Part shown: positions 5,997-10,051 of the stretch, piece after piece
Position numbering within the stretch: position 1 is the first letter of the stretch
Layout of the letters: each line of letters starts with the position of its first letter
DNA from: Thioalkalivibrio sp.
GTDB lineage: Bacteria; Pseudomonadota; Gammaproteobacteria; Ectothiorhodospirales; Ectothiorhodospiraceae
Assembly (NCBI GenBank): GCA_007119005.1
Contig: SKQM01000217.1
Coordinates: 1 to 10,051 of the forward strand
Direction of reading: 5' to 3'
DNA length: 10,051 nucleotides
Position numbers and translations under genes: made by a program
The notes under the pieces: generated by a model
Told to the model about the DNA's origin: nothing
Seen by the model: the letters and a program-made list of their open reading frames with translations, nothing else
Databases searched by the model: none

Positions 5997-6812
5997 TTGA
6001 AGACAGAAGTGGACGGGCGATTCTGGCTGAATGTCGAGGGGAAGGGCTTCCTCGGGCTGGGGCGTATCGAGTTGTTGGAGCAAATCGAGGCGACCGGCTC
6101 GATCTCGGCTGCGGCGCGGGCGATGGGAATGAGCTACAAGGCCGCCTGGGATTCCATCGATGCGATGAACAACCTTGCCGATGAACCCCTGCTGATCCGT
6201 CAGGTGGGCGGCCGCCACGGCGGTGGCACTCGGCTGACCGAATATGGGCAGCGGGTGATCCGCCAGTACCGGGAGGCGGAACACGAGTACCAGCGTTTCA
6301 TGGACCAGATGCGCGAGAACCTGGAGCACCTGGGCCTGCAGGACGCCCCGGATGGCTGGAACTTCATCAAGAGATTGTCCATGCGAACATCGGCACGAAA
6401 CCAGTTTCAGGGGAGGGTCGTCCGGTTCACCGAAGGGGCGGTCAACGACGTGGTCGCCGTCGATATCGGTGGCGGGATCGAGATTTCTTCCGTGATTACC
6501 CACGAGGCCGCTCAGGCGCTGGACCTGCTGCGGGAGGGGCGCGAAGTGCAGGTGCTGATCAAGGCCTCGTTCGTGATTCTGTGCGAGGACGTCGAGGGGA
6601 TGCGCTACAGCGCGCGCAACCGTCTGTGTGGAATCGTGAGCCGGATTCAGCCGGGGGCGGTGAACGCGGAGGTGAAGATCGACCTCTCCGCAGGCCGCAC
6701 GCTGACGTCGATCGTCACGATGGATGCGGTGAATGAGGGCTGGCTGAAGGAGGGGGGTCGCGCCTGCGCCCTGGTCAAAGCCCCGCACGTGGTTCTCGCC
6801 GTTTCGGATTGA
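5997..6812 (+). CDS. modE: Molybdate-dependent transcriptional regulator ModE
   Basis: The 271-residue product has full-length ModE architecture (E. coli ModE is 262 residues). A LysR-type winged helix-turn-helix spans about 18-85, with the typical string GSISAAARAMGMSYKAAWD over the recognition helices and GGRHGGGTRLTEYG in the wing. A dimerisation helix (about 86-115) follows. Two tandem MOP (molybdate-binding) domains lie at about 131-197 and 204-269, each opening with SARN. ModE binds molybdate or tungstate, dimerises and represses molybdate uptake genes while activating some molybdoenzyme genes. It begins with TTG behind a good GGAGG site. It is the first gene of the modEABC unit, and a ModE box sits on its own promoter, so autorepression is expected. 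Nothing looks broken. Confidence 0.95.
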   Translation: MKTEVDGRFWLNVEGKGFLGLGRIELLEQIEATGSISAAARAMGMSYKAAWDSIDAMNNLADEPLLIRQVGGRHGGGTRLTEYGQRVIRQYREAEHEYQRFMDQMRENLEHLGLQDAPDGWNFIKRLSMRTSARNQFQGRVVRFTEGAVNDVVAVDIGGGIEISSVITHEAAQALDLLREGREVQVLIKASFVILCEDVEGMRYSARNRLCGIVSRIQPGAVNAEVKIDLSAGRTLTSIVTMDAVNEGWLKEGGRACALVKAPHVVLAVSD

Positions 6813-6825
6813 TCCCGCGTACAGC

Positions 6826-6870
6826 AAGCGAAACGCTTCGGTCGCGTGCGGTGGTTTGCACAACACGCGA
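6826..6870 (+). other. Two tandem stem-loops between modE and modA
   Basis: AAGCG-AAA-CGCTT (6826-6838) is followed by TCGCGTG (6842-6848) pairing with CACGCGA (6864-6870) around a 15-base loop. Together they fill most of the 80-base modE-modA gap and end just before the modA ribosome site. No U-tract follows, so they are more likely RNA stability or processing elements than a terminator. The effect is inferred, not shown. Confidence 0.4.
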
Positions 6871-6892
6871 TTGCGTCCAACTCGAGGAGTGA

Positions 6893-7669
6893 ATGATGAG
6901 GAGCCCGATTCTGCTAGTTTTGGCCACTGTGGCGATGGCCTTCGCGCAGGTGACTCATGCGGATCGGTTCACCGTCGCGGCCGCGTCGGATCTGCGCTTC
7001 GCGTTGGATGAAATCGCGGAGATCTACCGCCATCAGCACCCGGACCATGAGTTCAGCATCGTCTACGGGTCGTCCGGGAAGATGACGACCCAGATCATCA
7101 ATGGCGCGCCCTACGATGTCTTCTTCTCCGCGGACATCGCCTTCCCCGAGCGTCTGAGGGAGGCTGGTTTCACGGCTACCGAACCCGACGTCTACGCGAT
7201 CGGCCGGATCGTGATCTGGAGCAACACGCTCGATGCGTCCGAACTGCGGCTCGAGGATCTTCCGGCGGATCGCAGGATCCGCCGCATCGCCATCGCCCAG
7301 CCGTCCCACGCACCCTACGGTCTGCGTGCGCAGGAGGCCATGGAATCGGCCGGGATCTGGGACGCCGTGCAGCCGCGGCTGGTCTTCGGCGAGAACATCG
7401 CGCATGCCGCCCAGATGGTCGAATCCGGGGCTGCCAACGTCGGGATCATCGCCCTCTCGCTGGCGAAGTTCCCCTCGCTGGCCAGGCACCCGTTTCACCT
7501 GATCGACGACCAGCTGCACAACCCGCTGACCCAGGCGTATGTCGTCACCCGGCGCGCCGGGAACAATGAAGCCGCGAAGACCTTCGCCCGTTTCATGGAG
7601 ACCGAGAAAGCTTACGAGATCATGGAACGTTACGGCTTCGTGATACCGGCTCGTGAATGGGAAGGGTAG
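6893..7669 (+). CDS. modA: Molybdate ABC transporter, periplasmic binding protein ModA
   Basis: The 258-residue product starts with a Sec signal peptide (hydrophobic core about 5-18, likely cleavage after THA at residue 23) and is the periplasmic molybdate receptor. Family motifs are AASDL (30-34), YGSSGKMTTQI (58-68), PYDVFFSADIAFPE (73-86), the ligand loop APYG (140-143), GENIAHAAQ (166-174) and VGIIALS (183-189). Ser32 and the serines at 60-61 should ligate the oxyanion. The IIALS segment lacks the tyrosine found at the binding site of E. coli ModA, as in the ALS-type ModA proteins of other bacteria. Two ATG codons lie in tandem; GAGGAG at 6884-6889 is better spaced for the second (6896), so the first residue is uncertain by one. 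It follows modE by 80 bases. Its TAG stop falls inside a REP-like repeat. Confidence 0.94.
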   Translation: MMRSPILLVLATVAMAFAQVTHADRFTVAAASDLRFALDEIAEIYRHQHPDHEFSIVYGSSGKMTTQIINGAPYDVFFSADIAFPERLREAGFTATEPDVYAIGRIVIWSNTLDASELRLEDLPADRRIRRIAIAQPSHAPYGLRAQEAMESAGIWDAVQPRLVFGENIAHAAQMVESGAANVGIIALSLAKFPSLARHPFHLIDDQLHNPLTQAYVVTRRAGNNEAAKTFARFMETEKAYEIMERYGFVIPAREWEG

Positions 7670-7781
7670 GGCGGAAGAAGGCAGCGGCATCCGCCATCCG
7701 ACCCATGACGATGCCATCAGGTAAAGGAGATACCCGCGGCGCCGCGCGGCGGATGACGGCCTTAGGCCTTTTCCGCCCTAC
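7666..7781. repeat. REP/BIME-like palindromic element between modA and modB
   Basis: The termini GTAGGGCGGAA (7666-7676) and TTCCGCCCTAC (7771-7781) are perfect 11-base inverted repeats. Each end is also a hairpin of its own: GGCGGA (7670-7675) with TCCGCC (7690-7695), and GGCGGA (7748-7753) with TCCGCC (7772-7777), the latter enclosing GGCC-TTA-GGCC. Two REP-type hairpins in opposite orientation form a BIME-like or small MITE-like unit of 116 bases. It fills nearly the whole modA-modB gap, and its left end overlaps the modA stop codon (7667-7669). Such GTAGGGCGGA-type repeats are common in proteobacteria and are thought to be moved by RAYT transposases. Confidence 0.75.
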
Positions 7782-7804
7782 GCTTCGGGGCAGAGGGTAA
7801 CGAC

Positions 7805-8491
7805 ATGCTGGGACTCGGGCCCGCGGACTGGCAGGCGATTGAGCTGACGTTCAGGCTCTGCCTGTACACGACCATCATCCTGTTGATTCTCGCGACGCCG
7901 GTCGCTTGGTGGCTCGCGAACGGACGCTCGGCCGCGCGGGTGGCGGTGCAGGCGATCGTCGCCCTGCCGCTGGTGCTGCCGCCGACCGTACTCGGCTTCT
8001 ACCTGCTGATCGTGCTCGGTCCGCGTGGATTCGTCGGAGGTACGCTGGAGGCAATCGGTCTGCATCACCTGGCCTTCACCTTCGAGGGCATTCTGGTGGC
8101 CTCGGTGTTGTATTCCATGCCCTTCGCGGTGCAGCCGCTGACCGAGGCCTTCAAGAATCTCGGGCGGCGCCCGGTCGAGGTCGCAAGCAGCCTCGGTGCC
8201 GGACTTTGGGACCGGTTTTTCACGGTGATCCTGCCGCTGACCCGTGGCGGTTTCGTGGTTGCGGCCACCCTGACCTTCGCCCATACAGTCGGCGAGTTCG
8301 GCGTGATACTGATGCTGGGGGGCAGTATCCCCGGCGAGACGAAGGTGTTGTCGGTACTGATCTACGATCACGCCGAGGCGATGAACTACGAGGCGGCGCA
8401 TCGCCTGTCCGCAATGCTGCTGGTGTTCGCCTTCTTCACACTGTTCGTTGTCTACTCGATCACGCGCCGGTTCGAGGTGGCGAAGGTATGA
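7805..8491 (+). CDS. modB: Molybdate ABC transporter, permease ModB
   Basis: The 228-residue integral membrane protein has five predicted helices (about 16-36, 46-72, 90-112, 150-172 and 200-219), the usual ModB number and size. The EAA loop that docks to the ATPase is clear at about 125-144 (EVASSLGA then ILP). PLVLPPTVLGFYLL (55-68) and FAHTVGEFGVILMLGG (158-173) are strongly typical of ModB. It forms the homodimeric channel for molybdate in the inner membrane, fed by ModA and powered by ModC. The ATG at 7805 is preceded by GAGGG at 7793-7797 with seven bases between. Its stop overlaps the modC ATG as ATGA, so the two are coupled. The 135-base gap from modA is mostly the palindromic element. 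Confidence 0.95.
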   Translation: MLGLGPADWQAIELTFRLCLYTTIILLILATPVAWWLANGRSAARVAVQAIVALPLVLPPTVLGFYLLIVLGPRGFVGGTLEAIGLHHLAFTFEGILVASVLYSMPFAVQPLTEAFKNLGRRPVEVASSLGAGLWDRFFTVILPLTRGGFVVAATLTFAHTVGEFGVILMLGGSIPGETKVLSVLIYDHAEAMNYEAAHRLSAMLLVFAFFTLFVVYSITRRFEVAKV

Positions 8492-9558
8492 CCCTCGCCG
8501 TGCGCGCGTGTCTGGATCGAGTTGGCTTCACGCTGGACGTCGACATCGAACTTCCCCTGGAAGGCGTGACCTCCCTGTTCGGGCGCTCCGGCTGCGGGAA
8601 GACGACACTGCTGCGCATCATCGCCGGGCTGGAGAAGGTGCGCGGGGCCGAGGTCCTTTTCGGACGGCAGATCTGGCAGCAGGGGCGGCATTTCGTCCCG
8701 CTCCACAGGCGGCGCATCGGGCTGGTGTTCCAGGAGCACAGCCTGCTCCCACACTTGTCCGTGCACGGCAACCTGTTGTACGGCTACAAGCGCACGCCGA
8801 AGGATCTCCGACGGCTGCATCTGCGCGAGGCCACCGACATGCTGGGCATCGGCGACCTGCTTGACCGCCCGATCGACCAGCTCTCGGGCGGGCAGCGCCA
8901 GCGCGTCTCGCTCGGCCGGGCCCTGCTGACCAGCCCGCAACTCCTGTTGCTGGACGAGCCGCTGGCTGCGCTCGACACTCAGACCAAGCGTGAGATCATG
9001 CCCTTCCTGTCACGCATGGCGAGCGAGGCGGGAGTGCCCATCGTACTGGTTACTCACGCGCCGGACGAGGTGGAGCGCCTCGCCGACCGGGTGGTGTTCA
9101 TGCGCGACGGCCGCGTGGACCGCAGCGAGCCGCTGCGGCAGGCGCTTGCGCGTCCGGACTCGCCGTTGTTCGCCGACGAAGGCGCGGCCTCGGTACTGGA
9201 AGGTGCACTGGGTCCTGCAAACGAACGCGGGTTGCGCCCGTTTGGATCGGAGGGTTCGCGTTTGTGGCTACTGAGTGGTGGAACCGCTCCCGACGGGCAG
9301 ACCACCCGGGTACGGATCCTGGCCCGCGACGTGAGTCTCGCGCTGGACGACCCGTGCCGGATCAGCATCCAGAATCACCTGAAGGTGCGCGTGGAGCGGG
9401 TCGACAAGCCCCGCGGGGGGCGGTGTGTGGTGGCCACCCGCACCGCGGACGGCCAGTTACTTCTGTCGGAAGTGACACCCTGGGCGGTGGATCAGCTCGC
9501 ACTTCAGCCAGGCACCGCCGTCTACGCGCTGATCAAGTCTGTGGCTTTGATGAGTTGA
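8488..9558 (+). CDS. modC: Molybdate ABC transporter, ATP-binding protein ModC
   Basis: The 356-residue ATPase has Walker A GRSGCGKTT (32-40), Q-loop FQEH (81-84), signature LSGGQRQRV (132-140), Walker B LLLLDEP (152-158), D-loop ALD (161-163) and H-loop His190. A C-terminal MOP domain (about 290-354, starting near SIQNHL) marks it as ModC rather than a generic importer ATPase; this domain can bind molybdate and inhibit transport. Length matches the E. coli protein (352). It hydrolyses ATP on the cytoplasmic face of ModB. The ATG overlaps the modB stop as ATGA. The open frame continues upstream to 7906, but that extension is an out-of-frame reading of modB and is not part of the gene. It is the last gene of the operon. 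Confidence 0.95.
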   Translation: MTLAVRACLDRVGFTLDVDIELPLEGVTSLFGRSGCGKTTLLRIIAGLEKVRGAEVLFGRQIWQQGRHFVPLHRRRIGLVFQEHSLLPHLSVHGNLLYGYKRTPKDLRRLHLREATDMLGIGDLLDRPIDQLSGGQRQRVSLGRALLTSPQLLLLDEPLAALDTQTKREIMPFLSRMASEAGVPIVLVTHAPDEVERLADRVVFMRDGRVDRSEPLRQALARPDSPLFADEGAASVLEGALGPANERGLRPFGSEGSRLWLLSGGTAPDGQTTRVRILARDVSLALDDPCRISIQNHLKVRVERVDKPRGGRCVVATRTADGQLLLSEVTPWAVDQLALQPGTAVYALIKSVALMS

Positions 9559-9652
9559 CGCCAGGAACGGCGCTCCGTTGCATCCTCTGATCCGGTTCTG
9601 CTCGGCCGCGAAGCTTCTGAAATCGAAGTATGTTGGCGGAGCCTCCGGGCAG

Positions 9653-9685
9653 AAAAAAAGCCCGGTCCGCGAGGACCGGGCTTTT
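9653..9685 (-). terminator. Bidirectional intrinsic terminator between modC and the sulfur globule gene
   Basis: AAAAGCCCGGTCC (9656-9668) and GGACCGGGCTTTT (9673-9685) form a perfect 13-bp stem around a GCGA tetraloop. On the minus strand the stem runs into seven U residues, making a strong terminator for the right-edge gene. On the plus strand only four U residues follow, so it should also stop, less strongly, transcripts leaving modC. Confidence 0.85.
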
Positions 9686-9711
9686 GGCATCAGCCGAAAA
9701 TCGGGGCTGAC

Positions 9712-10051
9712 TTACTCGGCAGGAGCCGGCTGCGGGTTGCCGTAGGGCATCATCGGGGCGCCGTAAGGGGCACCGTAGGGCGCGCCGTAGCCGTAGCCGC
9801 GACCGTAGCCGTAGGGCTGGCCGTAGCCGTAGGCGTCGCCGTAGCCGCGGCCGTGACCCCAGCCACGGCCGGTGCCGCGGGCGCTGAAGTCGAAGTCGCT
9901 GAACATGTCGCCGAAGCCGAACATGTCACCCATGCCGCGGCCGTAGCCCGGGCCGTAGCCGTAGCCGGGACCACCGTAGCCGTAGCCGGGGCCACCCCAA
10001 CCGGGACCGCCCCACTGGGCGCTGGCGTGCATCGGGATGGCGAAGGCACCA
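9712..10051 (-). CDS. Sulfur globule protein family, C-terminal part (runs off right edge)
   Basis: At least 112 residues are visible and the frame is open at the edge. The visible start, [11 protein letters not shown] followed by QWGG, looks like the end of a Sec signal peptide cleaved after ASA, so little more than the signal is missing. The mature part is dominated by GYG, GPGYG and PYGAPYG repeats, with a distinct central segment ([20 protein letters not shown]) between two repeat blocks. This composition is that of sulfur globule envelope proteins of purple sulfur and related bacteria, which coat periplasmic or intracellular sulfur deposits formed during sulfide or thiosulfate oxidation. 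A generic Gly/Tyr-rich structural protein is the alternative. It converges on modC, shares a terminator with it, and is not part of the mod operon. Confidence 0.75.
   Translation of the reverse strand, partial: GAFAIPMHASAQWGGPGWGGPGYGYGGPGYGYGPGYGRGMGDMFGFGDMFSDFDFSARGTGRGWGHGRGYGDAYGYGQPYGYGRGYGYGAPYGAPYGAPMMPYGNPQPAPAE
9735..9992 (-). repeat. Degenerate tandem repeats coding for GYG units
   Basis: On the minus strand the unit GGCTACG recurs many times in two blocks (about 9757-9850 and 9945-9992), separated by the non-repeat segment coding for the Asp/Phe/Met-rich centre. Codon usage within the unit is nearly uniform (GGC TAC GGC), so slippage and copy-number change are plausible. It is a coding repeat of the sulfur globule gene, not a separate element. 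Confidence 0.6.

Noticed and set aside
5913..6866. 317-residue minus-strand open frame opposite modE
   Set aside because: It lies antisense to a complete ModE with all domains and covers the ModE operator; no family resemblance.
7906..9558. 550-residue reading as a fusion of an N-terminal domain to ModC
   Set aside because: The first part is an out-of-frame, Arg/Ala-rich reading of modB. The true modC ATG at 8488 overlaps the modB stop and gives the standard protein length.
9735..9992. CRISPR or satellite array suggested by short regular repeats
   Set aside because: The repeats follow the codon frame of a Gly/Tyr-rich protein and have no spacers.

Overview
The window looks like a chromosomal segment of a high-GC gammaproteobacterial sulfur oxidiser, perhaps Ectothiorhodospiraceae (Thioalkalivibrio-like) or a purple sulfur relative. 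The main clue is the truncated gene at the right edge, which encodes a Gly/Tyr/Pro-repeat protein with the composition of a sulfur globule envelope protein. The taxonomic reading is inference; there is no rRNA or other marker here.

Left part, minus strand (1-5497). A MotA-family stator gene (599-1405) overlaps by ATGA a MotB-like gene (602 to the left edge, incomplete). A good sigma-54 (RpoN) promoter match at 1443-1459 lies just upstream of the motA-like gene. A non-coding stretch with a common proteobacterial intergenic repeat (1643-1671) follows. Next come a YrbG/CaxA-type cation exchanger (1845-2942) and a two-gene unit of unknown function: a four-helix membrane protein (4670-5497) coupled by ATGA overlap to a large lipoprotein (3144-4673) with a conspicuous HQCGCYH motif.

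Middle (5498-5996). This is a non-coding divergent intergenic region, GC-rich at its left and AT-richer at its right, with several short perfect palindromes. It ends in a near-ideal ModE operator (5951-5976) lying directly on a TTGCAT-N17-TATATA promoter.

Right part, plus strand (5997-9558). This is a complete molybdate regulon, modE-modA-modB-modC. ModE is the molybdate-responsive regulator, ModA the periplasmic binding protein, ModB the permease and ModC the ATPase with a C-terminal MOP domain. Because the operator overlaps the promoter of modE itself, the whole unit is probably autorepressed by molybdate-loaded ModE. A 116-bp REP/BIME-like palindromic element (7666-7781) separates modA from modB and contributes the modA stop codon.

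Right edge. A bidirectional hairpin terminator (9653-9685) separates modC from the convergent sulfur globule protein gene. No tRNA, rRNA, CRISPR, transposase or phage gene was seen. I found no clear evidence of a wholly new system. The best unknowns are the membrane-protein/lipoprotein pair and the RpoN-linked stator pair whose MotB has a long Pro/Ala/Glu-rich linker.
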